Assembly (NCBI GenBank): GCA_964019655.1
Contig: CAXHTR010000008.1
Coordinates: 434,001 to 498,000 of the forward strand
Direction of reading: 5' to 3'
Length of the DNA stretch: 64,000 nt
Source of the DNA: Perkinsela sp. pyNocScin1
Taxonomy: Eukaryota > Euglenozoa > Kinetoplastea > Prokinetoplastida > Perkinselidae
This document shows positions 27,201 to 37,885 of the stretch, one piece after another. A program made the translations under genes and the position numbers. Below the pieces are notes generated by a model. The model searched no databases, was not told the origin of the DNA, and saw only the letters and a program-made list of their open reading frames with translations. Each line of letters begins with the position of its first letter. Within the stretch, counting starts at the first letter, position 1.

Positions 27201-29296
27201 GTGGTATTTTCACCACTGGGCGAGCACCAGGGCAGAAGCTGAAACGCGGCAGCGCTCGGTAGCTCGCACTGCGTCTCTCGGAATAGTCTACCAAGAATCA
27301 ATAGGTGTGCGCGGTGCCCGAGCACGCCAGCGTACGGTTTTGTGCCGTGGTGCTTTATCAGTGCGTCAATACGGAGCATCGTGTTCTCGGACTGCACGCC
27401 CGCGCCGAGAATCGAACGGAGTGCGTAGAGGGATACGTCTTTTAAGCTCAGCAGGAGGAGCACCACAGGAACAAAGTACATGCGACGCTGGAAAATGGCC
27501 ATGAATACCTCACCGTTGGTCAGGTAGTGAAAGTACGCGCGTTTGACACGGCCAGATGATAGCTGTGAGACGATCGTGACAGCCTTATTGCTGAAGTTCT
27601 TTCCGTGCTTTGTAAAGTGGTCCCTTTCGAGGCAGATCGGTAAGTTTGTCCGCTGCGTTGTGAGAATGCGGAGAAGCTTTTCGCTCCCGTTCACGATGAA
27701 CTGGCCTCCCAGCTCGTGCGCGTCTTCACCGATGCTTTCAAGCTTGAGGCCAAACTTTTTCATCGTCGGAAGCACGCACCGCTCGGACATGACCATCGTC
27801 GGCACTCTGCCAAGGCAAAAGTACATCTTGTGCGCTTCTGGAATGACATTCAGTGGGTAAGCAAGGCCGAACTCATCGAGCGTCTCACTCAACACAGAAA
27901 CGTTCGTATGGGTAAAAATTTCACCTCCCTTCGGGTGGGGTTCGGTTTCCTGTGAGTGTGTATCCGATAACGCGTCAATCAGTACATCAAAGTCATCTAT
28001 CACCATGTTGTCGTCCTTTGACTCTGGTGTTGGAGGTACCTTTGTCTTGGATTTGGCTTGGTTCGAAAGCGAGAAGCGAAACCCGACATGCATATACACA
28101 TCGTCTCCGTACGTGCGGCGCGTCTGGATGTGATGCAAAGGACTAACGAATGCGGCATTCTGAAGAATGAATGCGTCGTACAGCTTTGCTGCTTCAGCCG
28201 AAAAAGTTTTTCTTGCCTTGTCCATGAGCTTTCCGATCTTCAAATATGCAGCCTGGAGCATATTCTTGATGTCGTAGCCCTGAGATCGACCCCGTGATGA
28301 AGTACGAAAGGCGTCAAAGGCTTCATATGAATCCGAAGAGCCATTCACATAGAGACTAAATTTCTCTTTATCCCAGTTTCGCCAGTTTTTCGCATCGCTC
28401 CACAAGCGCTCGCATGTAAAGGCGTAAGTTTCGTAGAGATTGCGAATCTGTGTTTCTTTGCTCATATTTCCCTGGATAAGAGCAGCATTTTTCGTCATAG
28501 CGCTTTCGGCCTTTTCCGTGCCTTCAAGAGCCTCTTCAGCAACAGTACGCCCGTTCGGCATGGTCTGCTCGCAGTCTTTTAAGAGACTTTGCTGCTCATG
28601 CAAGCTACTGGACAAGCTACTCTGATCACGGAGGAAATCTTGTACCTCATTGATTTTGGCCATGAAAACGTTTTTCAAAACTATTCCCGGGGCCCGCTCA
28701 AAGTCCATCCCGACATATATACCTTGGCAAAACGCCCCCACAACAGAGCTAGGGTAACTTGTGCCCTCAAGATGGACTGTTGGAGTCGCAAAGTTGCAAA
28801 AATCTTCTCGAGCAAGCGCGGGCAAGCCATTGGCAATGGCATCATCCCACGAAGTTGTATGATAGGAAGAAATATCACAGAGATTTTTCTTGATTTCGTC
28901 ATACATAGATTCAATCACATCATGGGAAACGTTTTTATCGCATGCGGCGTGGGCTACATGCAGAATTTCGAGCAGCTCGGCAAATTTATGGATGAGGAGT
29001 GAATTCTCATCGGAATCGACGCTATCTTGGTATTTTCCAACGCGCTCGATGGCATGACTTACAGCTTGAATGATCTTATCAGCATTTCCTCGGCATTGTG
29101 CATGAATCAATGGCACAAGCGATGATTCAATCATCTGTATTACCGACATCAGTTCATCGGAATTCTCAATTGGTTGGAGCTCTCTGCAAGAAGTGCAATA
29201 CGATGAAATGCGATGCGCTATCCAGCTCTGTATGAACTGTCGCTTTGAAGTCATTTGAAAATAAATGAGTGCAACCGAGAAATAGCCTATACACAT
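24260..29296 (-). CDS. RPA2: RNA polymerase I second-largest subunit (RPA2/RPA135) with long N-terminal extension
   Basis: 1678 residues against about 1130-1200 in most eukaryotes. Core motifs: AHELGGQFIVNGSEKLLRIL, CVVNTPDGHLCGVAQQL (the Pol I-type VxTPDGxxCG), YSGLDMEDAIVMNKSS, GDKFSSRHGQKG and NPHAFPSRMTVGMMLEL. A C-terminal zinc ribbon (CKDCGG...CYYC) is also present. Roughly the first 400-490 residues have no counterpart in animal or yeast RPA2; kinetoplastid RPA2 is known to be N-terminally extended. It makes rRNA precursors and, in T. brucei, surface-antigen mRNA. The first ATG (29296) is used; Met15 (29254) is an alternative. Only 33 bp separate it from the HGH1-like stop codon. Confidence 0.92.
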   Translation of the reverse strand: MCIGYFSVALIYFQMTSKRQFIQSWIAHRISSYCTSCRELQPIENSDELMSVIQMIESSLVPLIHAQCRGNADKIIQAVSHAIERVGKYQDSVDSDENSLLIHKFAELLEILHVAHAACDKNVSHDVIESMYDEIKKNLCDISSYHTTSWDDAIANGLPALAREDFCNFATPTVHLEGTSYPSSVVGAFCQGIYVGMDFERAPGIVLKNVFMAKINEVQDFLRDQSSLSSSLHEQQSLLKDCEQTMPNGRTVAEEALEGTEKAESAMTKNAALIQGNMSKETQIRNLYETYAFTCERLWSDAKNWRNWDKEKFSLYVNGSSDSYEAFDAFRTSSRGRSQGYDIKNMLQAAYLKIGKLMDKARKTFSAEAAKLYDAFILQNAAFVSPLHHIQTRRTYGDDVYMHVGFRFSLSNQAKSKTKVPPTPESKDDNMVIDDFDVLIDALSDTHSQETEPHPKGGEIFTHTNVSVLSETLDEFGLAYPLNVIPEAHKMYFCLGRVPTMVMSERCVLPTMKKFGLKLESIGEDAHELGGQFIVNGSEKLLRILTTQRTNLPICLERDHFTKHGKNFSNKAVTIVSQLSSGRVKRAYFHYLTNGEVFMAIFQRRMYFVPVVLLLLSLKDVSLYALRSILGAGVQSENTMLRIDALIKHHGTKPYAGVLGHRAHLLILGRLFRETQCELPSAAAFQLLPWCSPSGENTTTQRTDDWYGLYVLRNYLFPHLNGDYPFDDFENFGQEIRKEHERKFDTLVQVIHRLYHFVDGRVTSDSVDKQSHQGVYTPGRLCVGALSDVVRHTLANISRFAVLNYSAKLDKELIEQKLLKEGLSADLKKYFDIVRDDKAFREEYPVEQMKGFLRVFATGTYQADKTFGAPAPQGLGLSLSYERVNAFRQIELLRTIHRGKSVAESRSSEIRRCQQESWGFMCVVNTPDGHLCGVAQQLSLSVKITSDIESNCCYKRCKKKFAKQNVELDDAFKWVGMRPVVQSLLKSMHEYIASGSASAYEQAAQMPTVCIDGCVIARITPNSSVRRLAKHIRTEKASPDCPFAFCEVVEQAEPFPGSLLLFTTAGALVRPVQVVGSPQCMMVGPWEQTYLNIASVHADIAEADRSGLSKKKRVFTYIEPNPAQTLSYTANTIPYFEHNCSPRNLFVCGILKQSMGNHMPNAALRHDSKLYLMPTTHRHLVGTDLTSTHDMSMNSVNINAVVAIMSYSGLDMEDAIVMNKSSAEHGMFDGNILAGRTVEAEAKMRLSALEADKRAGGTRTSIVFHNIRTGRSVLGEPTTLVCEGVSPNGLPLQRPTAQRTFREPTHFPNTPMYVIAKKIARPDGTVRYVDHKMLTWGEFTESYDDAEAGWIHSVVPTAFDGPDPTEIFVMVRKNRNAVVGDKFSSRHGQKGTLSCLMEQANLPYCMNSGVVPDIIINPHAFPSRMTVGMMLELAAGKAVAHSGKVWNASPWGGDVRWDPAVAQHLEESTCGAERSKKIKNIELEPRGVSSSPAVSAIRQELTKLGLQPFAGEELVNGQTGEPIEGDVFIGICGYQKLRHLVKDKWQARARTDHVRTRIVKKTGQPQGGKSRRGGNRIGEMERDALLSHGATEVLIDRLMTCSDQTRGYICKDCGGMFSIAEKCATAAGTFKFCYYCAQEKKDVSLENSSNIVLIDMPHVLKNLVSEMQGVGIRIAMKF

Positions 29297-29314
29297 AACC
29301 TAGTGAAGCGCTTG

Positions 29315-29328
29315 CTACAGGGAAAAGT
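29315..29328 (-). promoter_or_regulatory. Trans-splice acceptor inside a 33-bp intergenic gap (RPA2)
   Basis: On the - strand the HGH1-like TGA is followed at once by acttttccctgt and AG. That gives a full pyrimidine tract and acceptor within 16 bases of the stop codon and about 19 bases before the RPA2 ATG. Confidence 0.6.
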
Positions 29329-29329
29329 C

Positions 29330-30415
29330 TCATGCAGCTTCGCCACCCTCCACACCTGAGGCAAGGGCAACGTCTTGGATATCGTCTAGAACTGGAACGA
29401 GCCGATTAGTCAGTAGATCATGGACTGAAGTGCACAAAGGTGTATTGACCATGTGCCTTGAGTTTGCAAGCACTTCAAGCATAATCTTTTTTCCATTTAT
29501 GCTCTCAATCCATTGAATCCCTTCCGTAGACGTACAGAGAGCAAAAATTGCTTCTCCAAGCAAAGTGCACGCATCAGCAGTCAAGCTGTCGGAGGGAGTT
29601 TTTAAATTTTCCATAATTTCGTCCATGATACCGAATTCTATGAGCTTTGTGTGGGCAACAGGAACACTTTTGTTGCTGAATGCTACATTACGTACTATTT
29701 TCAGTGCACACATGAATTCGTTTGGGCGCAATGAACCTTCCTGCAGAACATTCTGCAGATACCTCAAAAATTGTTCGTGTGAACAGATTCGTGCGCATGC
29801 TGTGGCACTACTGCACAGGTTGACGATGACATAAAGAAGCCACTTGATTGATATACACGATTTTCCTCTTGCAGCTACGTGGTCAAGGATAGTTTCAAAG
29901 TAAAACCCTCTACTCATTTCGTCATATAAATCAAGCTGCAATAGCGATTTGATTGCTTCTTCATTCAAACTCGAGGTCAAATTTGAGAGAAAGAGAGCGA
30001 TGAGGTCTGCAATTTCATGCAAATTCTGGAGCTCGGCCTCTGATTCTGCTTCTGAGCGCCCACAAGATGATGCATGGAAAACTTTTTTCGCTCGCAAGAA
30101 TTGCATCATACACGAAGCACTATTCAAGTCACATAAACGCCGTATGATGTAAGGATTTTTCTCACCAGCGCTCGCAAGGTTTATAAGCAGCGCCATGATG
30201 GAGCCCCCGATAACTTCGGTCCAGTGTAGATTGAGCAGTGAGAGCAACCTCTTTGCGTTCTTATCATCTAAAAGCTGTGCTACATTTACATCAACTTCCA
30301 GAATTGATCCTTGAAAGACTTGAACGAGTATTTCAATCGCTTGCTTGTACACCTGAATGCGGTCATCGTGCAAAAGATCAAGTACAGTGTTTAAGTCATC
30401 TTCACTCAAGCGCAT
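29330..30415 (-). CDS. Armadillo-like protein, probable HGH1 homologue
   Basis: 361 residues, all helical armadillo/HEAT-like. The C-terminal part (CTLLGEAIFALCTSTEGIQWI, followed by a conserved Leu-rich helix and TNRLVPVLDD) follows the pattern of the C-terminal domain of HGH1 (FAM203). The middle VIVNLCSSATACARICS segment is HGH1-like too. HGH1 is a co-chaperone that helps eEF2 fold with TRiC. Identity is by pattern only, so another armadillo family is possible. The ATG follows a clean tttcctctAG acceptor 10 bases upstream. Confidence 0.55.
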   Translation of the reverse strand: MRLSEDDLNTVLDLLHDDRIQVYKQAIEILVQVFQGSILEVDVNVAQLLDDKNAKRLLSLLNLHWTEVIGGSIMALLINLASAGEKNPYIIRRLCDLNSASCMMQFLRAKKVFHASSCGRSEAESEAELQNLHEIADLIALFLSNLTSSLNEEAIKSLLQLDLYDEMSRGFYFETILDHVAARGKSCISIKWLLYVIVNLCSSATACARICSHEQFLRYLQNVLQEGSLRPNEFMCALKIVRNVAFSNKSVPVAHTKLIEFGIMDEIMENLKTPSDSLTADACTLLGEAIFALCTSTEGIQWIESINGKKIMLEVLANSRHMVNTPLCTSVHDLLTNRLVPVLDDIQDVALASGVEGGEAA

Positions 30416-30424
30416 TGTATGAAA

Positions 30425-30438
30425 CTAGAGGAAAATTA
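30425..30438 (-). promoter_or_regulatory. Putative trans-splice acceptor of the HGH1-like gene
   Basis: On the - strand attttcctct followed by AG lies 9 bases before ATG 30415. Confidence 0.5.
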
Positions 30439-30503
30439 TTTTGATCGATACGCACTTGATCTGCTTGGAAAAAAACGTTTGGTAATGGATGAGTAAGTAT
30501 AAT

Positions 30504-31772
30504 TTACTTCTTCCAGAGAGAGATATAGCCATCTTCATCGCCTAGGAGTAAGTTATCTGTGAGCTTCCCATTCTTGAAAGAAAATGGCTGTACTGACCGA
30601 ACAAGGGCATCATTAAATGTAGGCACATGTCCCATTTTGCAGTATCCTTCAGAATCACTTCGCAGGGTACAGATGTCTATCCCCGTGGCGTGATTTTTGT
30701 CGTCTGTGGAGTGGTAACCGACACAAAATATAGGAACATCTCGTATCATATCGTTCGTAGACCATGAGTTCGTAAAATCAAGTGCTGTTGCCCAAAATAG
30801 ATCAGCTATGTACGCAGACTCCGAAAATCTTTTTACAATAGTACGATTTCTAAGAGAAAAAGACATTTCTTCTTCCATCTCTTCTAAAATGTGTGCATCA
30901 AAGACCTCTTCAACGGATGATTGAGCTATAAAGCCACCTTTGAGCGATGGACATACTTTCCGTAGAGGTGCGTTCATAGATAGCGACGACACGTAATCAA
31001 ATTCGCCACCTAGGGTTCTTTTTGAAAGAATCAAAGCTCCATCGTCTGCACAAGATATGATATTTCGTTCGTAAACCGAACTATTCGAATCTACTGAGCA
31101 GGCTTTTATATCCGTCACAATGTCATTGTGAAAGTCAAGAGATCCTACGGTATCTAATTTTCTTAAGTCTACTATCCGTACGTATGATCCATCACCGACC
31201 AAAATGTGCGTTTGATCTGCATGAGATTTTGTATCACCTGACTTATTGACACAGGAAAAATTCGCCAGCTCTATACAATGAGTCTCATTTTCTGTGCAAA
31301 CATTATTGATTGTGGCAGCTGGTCGGTTCATTCGAATATCATATACAGCGATTAATCCGTCTCTATAACAACTTGCGACAATGTTTTCTCCGCTTGGTCT
31401 GTCTTCACCAGAATATTGTCTTTTTAGTGGAAATCTGAAGCCTGATGGTAGGCCAACACAGCTTGAGAAAACATGGCTGAAGTCCGTCGGGCCACAGCTC
31501 GGGAAAGTTCGAGAGCTTGATTTCTTCGTGTTTTCTTTTCGATTCTTTGATTTCACTTCTGATGTGAACTGATTTGGTTTTGCAAGAGAGGGTGGAAGAA
31601 AAGAAAGCTTCTCATGAATTCCATTTTCATTGCACTGCATTAGAGCTAAGGGTTTCTTGGCACTTGAAGTTGCAAGAAGAAATGAATCCTCAGACCGCTG
31701 TCTGATCTTCACGATGAAATCTGAATCTTCATTCACCGCTCTACATCGGTCAGACAAATTATATTGGATCAT
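30504..31772 (-). CDS. WD40-repeat protein
   Basis: 422 residues. WD-like repeat ends can be read: NIVASCYRDGLIAVYDIR, THILVGDGSYVRIVDLRK, NIISCADDGALILSKR and the final LLLGDEDGYISLWKK. These give a partial or divergent beta-propeller. It is Ser/Asn-rich with an insert of low complexity near residues 65-95 (KSKNRKENTKKSSS). No specific family is claimed; WDR89-like proteins have similar size and repeat endings. It is the first gene of the - run, next to a divergent switch. The ATG follows a caatttgaatttcactcAG acceptor 4 bases upstream. Confidence 0.75.
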   Translation of the reverse strand: MIQYNLSDRCRAVNEDSDFIVKIRQRSEDSFLLATSSAKKPLALMQCNENGIHEKLSFLPPSLAKPNQFTSEVKSKNRKENTKKSSSRTFPSCGPTDFSHVFSSCVGLPSGFRFPLKRQYSGEDRPSGENIVASCYRDGLIAVYDIRMNRPAATINNVCTENETHCIELANFSCVNKSGDTKSHADQTHILVGDGSYVRIVDLRKLDTVGSLDFHNDIVTDIKACSVDSNSSVYERNIISCADDGALILSKRTLGGEFDYVSSLSMNAPLRKVCPSLKGGFIAQSSVEEVFDAHILEEMEEEMSFSLRNRTIVKRFSESAYIADLFWATALDFTNSWSTNDMIRDVPIFCVGYHSTDDKNHATGIDICTLRSDSEGYCKMGHVPTFNDALVRSVQPFSFKNGKLTDNLLLGDEDGYISLWKK

Positions 31773-31776
31773 TTAG

Positions 31777-31790
31777 CTGAGTGAAATTCA
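31777..31790 (-). promoter_or_regulatory. Putative trans-splice acceptor of the WD40 gene
   Basis: On the - strand tgaatttcactcAG is followed by CTAA and the ATG at 31772. Confidence 0.5.
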
Positions 31791-34242
<2,452 letters not shown>

Positions 34243-34368
34243 GGCACACGCGTCCCGTAACCATGAATTTAAGTCATCCTATATTGCATATAAGTTATTG
34301 ATTTAATAGTAAGGCTACCAGAGTGGCTGTGATAGACCCATGCTCATATCGCGCATGATACGAGTTCC

Positions 34369-35037
34369 ATGCTCTTTTCTCATTTAACTAACATGCAACG
34401 TATCGCGAATAAGAGCGATTTTGACAAAGTTCTTGCCGAGCATCCCTTTGTCGTGGCACATTTCTACACTGAATGGTGTGAGCCCTCGATACAGCTCAAT
34501 GCTTTGATCGATAGCTGGGTTGAAGAGAAATACCATGAAAATGTGTTTTTCGTGGCAGTTGATGCGGAGAAAGCAACTAGCGTTGTACAGGACCTTTCAG
34601 TGGAGGCCGTTCCAATGATAGTTTTCTTTCGTAACGCCAAGTTTGTTTTCAACGTCGAGGGCGCGCGCGTTGAAGCTATTGAGGGCACAATAAAAAGACT
34701 ATACTATGCCAGTGACGCTCATGAGCCGCTCGAAACCAGGCTTAAAAATATCATTGAAAGAGAAAGAATCGTAGTGTTTCTGACGGGCACGCCATCACAG
34801 CCTCAGTGTGGGTTCACTTCAAGAATCTGTGAAATTTTAGCGCGCGCCAACATTTCATTCGGACACTTTGACATCATGACAGACAACGAAGTACTTCATG
34901 GCTTGAAGAAGTATAGCAATTGGCCAACGTACCCACAGGTGTATGTGGATGGTCAGCTAGTTGGTGGATGTGACATAATCGTACAAGCGGATAAGGAGGG
35001 CACTTTGCATGAGATCTTTGGCCAGTCTGATGATTAG
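34369..35037 (+). CDS. PICOT-like thioredoxin-monothiol glutaredoxin
   Basis: 222 residues in two domains. Residues ~8-110 are a thioredoxin fold whose active site reads WCEPS, so the second cysteine is lost. Residues ~120-220 are a monothiol glutaredoxin with CGFT (usual CGFS), followed by the conserved WPTYPQVYVDGQLVGGCDI that binds glutathione and Fe-S. This Trx-Grx order matches Grx3/4 (PICOT), which distribute cytosolic iron-sulfur clusters. Met9 (34393) is an alternative start. It sits directly upstream of NFU1, which shares the Fe-S theme. Confidence 0.88.
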   Translation: MLFSHLTNMQRIANKSDFDKVLAEHPFVVAHFYTEWCEPSIQLNALIDSWVEEKYHENVFFVAVDAEKATSVVQDLSVEAVPMIVFFRNAKFVFNVEGARVEAIEGTIKRLYYASDAHEPLETRLKNIIERERIVVFLTGTPSQPQCGFTSRICEILARANISFGHFDIMTDNEVLHGLKKYSNWPTYPQVYVDGQLVGGCDIIVQADKEGTLHEIFGQSDD

Positions 35038-35093
35038 TATTTTTGTGTGAGACTTTTGATTATTTAACATCATATCTCCGCCCTCTTTGTTTC

Positions 35094-36266
35094 ATGCGAA
35101 GAACTTTTCAATGTCTGAGATCCAGGAAACTCTCTCTGGTGAGCTTGAATCTTCCTAGAGTATCAGGGATCTCGAGATTCTCTCAGCCCCTGAAGCTCAA
35201 CAAGATGATCTTTCACGCTAGCACGCTTACGTACTGCTGCTGCTCGAATGTCGATGCCCAAATATTTTCTGATAGCAGAATTCGCACCAGTTCGACACCG
35301 AACCCTCTCAGTCACATGTTTCAAGGTCCACGATTTCTAGAGCAAAATCAGATAATCGAGGTAAGAAGTGAGAAAGAGGCTTTTCACTATTCACAATTTT
35401 TGCATGAGCTCTTTGTTGCATCGAGATCAATCAACAAGGTCGAAATGAGCTCCTCATGCTGTGGAAGTTCCAAAAATCAAGGAAACGAAAAATCTTGTTG
35501 TTCGTCGAAAGGCGGCCCTGAGAAGCCAGTATCGCTAAATACTTTGCTTGATGACTCGAAAGCTCCTATCCGATCGATTTACAGCAATGAAAAGACTCTC
35601 ACTGTGAATCTCAGTGAAAATTACGTGCTTGAGAGATTTTCTTGTGAAAAGGAAGATACAGAGATGTTCGATTTATGCACAAAAGCCGTTTGGAAGTCTC
35701 TTTTACCGATACTCACACAAGTTATGCAAAAGCATATAGCTATAGAAGACAAAAGCGATAGGTCTGATGAATATACGGGCCTCATTCGCATTCTTGATCC
35801 AAAGGGTGATAATACAGAAGAAGAAAACAGCGCTCCTTCAATGTGGTCTTCCGCAAACGAAGATACAGAAATAACAATGAATGACTCCGAGCCAGTCATG
35901 GCCGTCAAGGAGCTGATTAGGCTTCGTGTGAAGCCTATTTTAGAGCAAGACGGTGGCAGTTGCCGCTTCATCGGCATGGTGGAGGACGAAAACTCGGAGT
36001 ACAACACAGTTTTAGCAAGCCATCCGCATATTGTCGAGCCTGATCCTGCAGCTGATCCATTCAATCTAAAAAAACTTTCGACCGGCAGTGTTCTCGTCAT
36101 GCTTGAAGGGGCCTGTGTTGGCTGTCCATCATCGTCCTTCACACTCAAGAACAGCATTCAGCGCATGCTCATGCACTGGGTGCCGGAAGTCTCTCAAGTT
36201 ATTGAAGTTGATGAGAAGTACGTGCGTGATTTGTTTGATGAAAGGAAGAAAAAGGAAACGGCTTAA
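35094..36266 (+). CDS. NFU1: Mitochondrial Fe-S scaffold NFU1 with Cys-rich insertion
   Basis: 390 residues from the first ATG; the longer frame starts with TTG. The N-terminus MRRTFQCLRSRKLSLVSLNL is a plausible mitochondrial presequence. Residues ~65-200 resemble an Nfu N-terminal domain that is split by an insert at ~118-155 containing SSSCCGSSK and KSCCSSK. Residues ~285-380 are the NifU C-terminal domain, with ACVGCPSSS (CxxC) as the cluster ligand pair and a long loop between helices. NFU1 delivers 4Fe-4S clusters to lipoate synthase and complex II. The protein is longer than usual (about 250) because of the inserts and linkers. Confidence 0.88.
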   Translation: MRRTFQCLRSRKLSLVSLNLPRVSGISRFSQPLKLNKMIFHASTLTYCCCSNVDAQIFSDSRIRTSSTPNPLSHMFQGPRFLEQNQIIEVRSEKEAFHYSQFLHELFVASRSINKVEMSSSCCGSSKNQGNEKSCCSSKGGPEKPVSLNTLLDDSKAPIRSIYSNEKTLTVNLSENYVLERFSCEKEDTEMFDLCTKAVWKSLLPILTQVMQKHIAIEDKSDRSDEYTGLIRILDPKGDNTEEENSAPSMWSSANEDTEITMNDSEPVMAVKELIRLRVKPILEQDGGSCRFIGMVEDENSEYNTVLASHPHIVEPDPAADPFNLKKLSTGSVLVMLEGACVGCPSSSFTLKNSIQRMLMHWVPEVSQVIEVDEKYVRDLFDERKKKETA

Positions 36267-36371
36267 CAACAGGTTTTTATTGTTTGCGATTCGTGCACTA
36301 GCCGTTTGTGATTCTATGAAATTCCCAATTCTTACGAAAACGTTGTTTTTTCTTGACTTCTTTCCTTTAAA

Positions 36372-36893
36372 ATGCCCAAGAAGCCAGTTCGGATCAGCGA
36401 TGATGATCTTCTCGACAAGTGCATTAACGATCAGTCGACCGATCGTCCAATTTTCCTCTTTATTTGCTGCGCGCTTCTAACCATTACGTCGCCGGCATAT
36501 ATTTACCTCTCAACGTTTACATTTGAATCTTTCGATCAATATTCGTATTCGCCGTACATGGTAGTGTTCTTCCCGCTACTCACCCTGTACTTCCTCATCA
36601 GAAGTTATGATGTCATGTTCAAGACGGAGTACACCAAGCGCTTTAAAGGCACTCAACAGACCTCCCAGTCGCTGGCAGCACGTAGCCTACGAAGCACTAT
36701 CGCACTCTCGTGGACTGTTTTCTTCGTGAACACCATCTTCCTCGCGCTGATATTTTTCCTCCAGCTCTACCTTTTTGCCCGCCTCGACACGTATTACAAC
36801 TATATGCTCTCCTTCTCCATTTCGAGCGTAGCGGTCTATTATCTGTCCCTGAAAAACGATGAGTCCTTCCAGCGACGGAGAGTCAAAATGTAA
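36372..36893 (+). CDS. SSR3: Translocon-associated protein gamma subunit (TRAP-gamma)
   Basis: 173 residues, close to the 185 of animals. Four hydrophobic helices are near 28-50, 60-78, 110-133 and 140-158. The second half (FFVNTIFLALIFFLQLYLF, then NYMLSFSISSVAVYYLS) matches the conserved TRAP-gamma segment with NNTLFL and NYILSISASS. The N-terminus is cytosolic and acidic/basic. TRAP-gamma anchors the TRAP complex to the ribosome at the Sec61 channel in the ER. The SRP receptor gene at 57190 is another member of this pathway. Confidence 0.8.
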   Translation: MPKKPVRISDDDLLDKCINDQSTDRPIFLFICCALLTITSPAYIYLSTFTFESFDQYSYSPYMVVFFPLLTLYFLIRSYDVMFKTEYTKRFKGTQQTSQSLAARSLRSTIALSWTVFFVNTIFLALIFFLQLYLFARLDTYYNYMLSFSISSVAVYYLSLKNDESFQRRRVKM

Positions 36894-37012
36894 TACGTAA
36901 GAATTTAAGATTTGTACCACATAGTCCAGAGAATGAGATCACTTACATCGCTTAAATGTAGCGCATTCTTTTCAAATTATCTATTTCTTTGATAGTCTTT
37001 TTTACGTTGACA

Positions 37013-37816
37013 ATGCATGATGCTCTGGGCCCAGAAAAGGTACGGGCATCACCTCTCATTGAAACGACTCATCGCCGCCGCAAAAGCTTGAAAATTCCAA
37101 AGAACCCATCCACGGAAATAGTTACTAAAAAAGAGCCATCGGTGTGTGACGATGATCAAAACTCAAATCAGATATTCAGCGATGACCCGGAAAAGAGCTA
37201 CCATGAGCAATCCCAAGATTTAGTCCTCAAACCTCTGCAGCAGCACATACAGAGCTGCATTGACTTCTATGAGAAACAAACAAGCGAAGATCATGAAGCT
37301 ACTCAGAAGGACACAAGCATCGCTTCTGAGCAGCGCGGTGCGGCTGAATGCCATGCAGCCGATGTCGGCCAACCCAAAGATCACCCCATGTTCTCTGACA
37401 TGCCGTTGGCCACAGTCGGAAAGAACAAGCTGAAGTTTCTTTGCAATCCAGCATCGCTATCAGTACGGCGAAGTCGATCCATGTCTATTTTGAGCAGCTA
37501 CCGCCGCACCCTCAGTGCATCACTACAGCACTCTCTCGTCGAAAATCGAGCTGCTCGTGCGCATAGGCCCCCCAAAGTACTTTGCAACCAGATGCTTTCT
37601 CGCGTCCACGTTCTCTGTATGGCTAACAGAGAAAAAGCCCGTTTGTACGAAGATATTAACCTTGCCAGCCAAATTTGTGTTCATCTCTTGCATGACATTC
37701 ACTCCCTTCTCGATGCTGCGCGTCGGTCTGACTCGTCGCTCTTCACTAAGGCGGAGAATATTGACCTTTTCGTGGAACATCCCCTGGGAGTAGTGCCAGA
37801 TTACCTTGACTTTTAA
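37013..37816 (+). CDS. Hypothetical protein, disordered with helical C-terminus
   Basis: 267 residues from the first ATG. The frame starts at a TTG upstream. The first ~170 residues are polar and low in hydrophobics (KSYHEQSQDL, SEDHEATQKD), with one basic Ser/Arg patch (SVRRSRSMS). The last ~90 are helical with a conserved-looking core (ICVHLLHDIHSLLDAA). No family recognised. Tract and AG (TTTCTTTGATAG) precede the ATG by 20 bases. It lies between TRAP-gamma and an unknown gene in the same run. Confidence 0.6.
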   Translation: MHDALGPEKVRASPLIETTHRRRKSLKIPKNPSTEIVTKKEPSVCDDDQNSNQIFSDDPEKSYHEQSQDLVLKPLQQHIQSCIDFYEKQTSEDHEATQKDTSIASEQRGAAECHAADVGQPKDHPMFSDMPLATVGKNKLKFLCNPASLSVRRSRSMSILSSYRRTLSASLQHSLVENRAARAHRPPKVLCNQMLSRVHVLCMANREKARLYEDINLASQICVHLLHDIHSLLDAARRSDSSLFTKAENIDLFVEHPLGVVPDYLDF

Positions 37817-37885
37817 TCTCGTAAGTGATGTATTGCGAAAGAACTCAGTATTTTCCTATTCTTTTGCTCTTATCATGCTTTAAAA

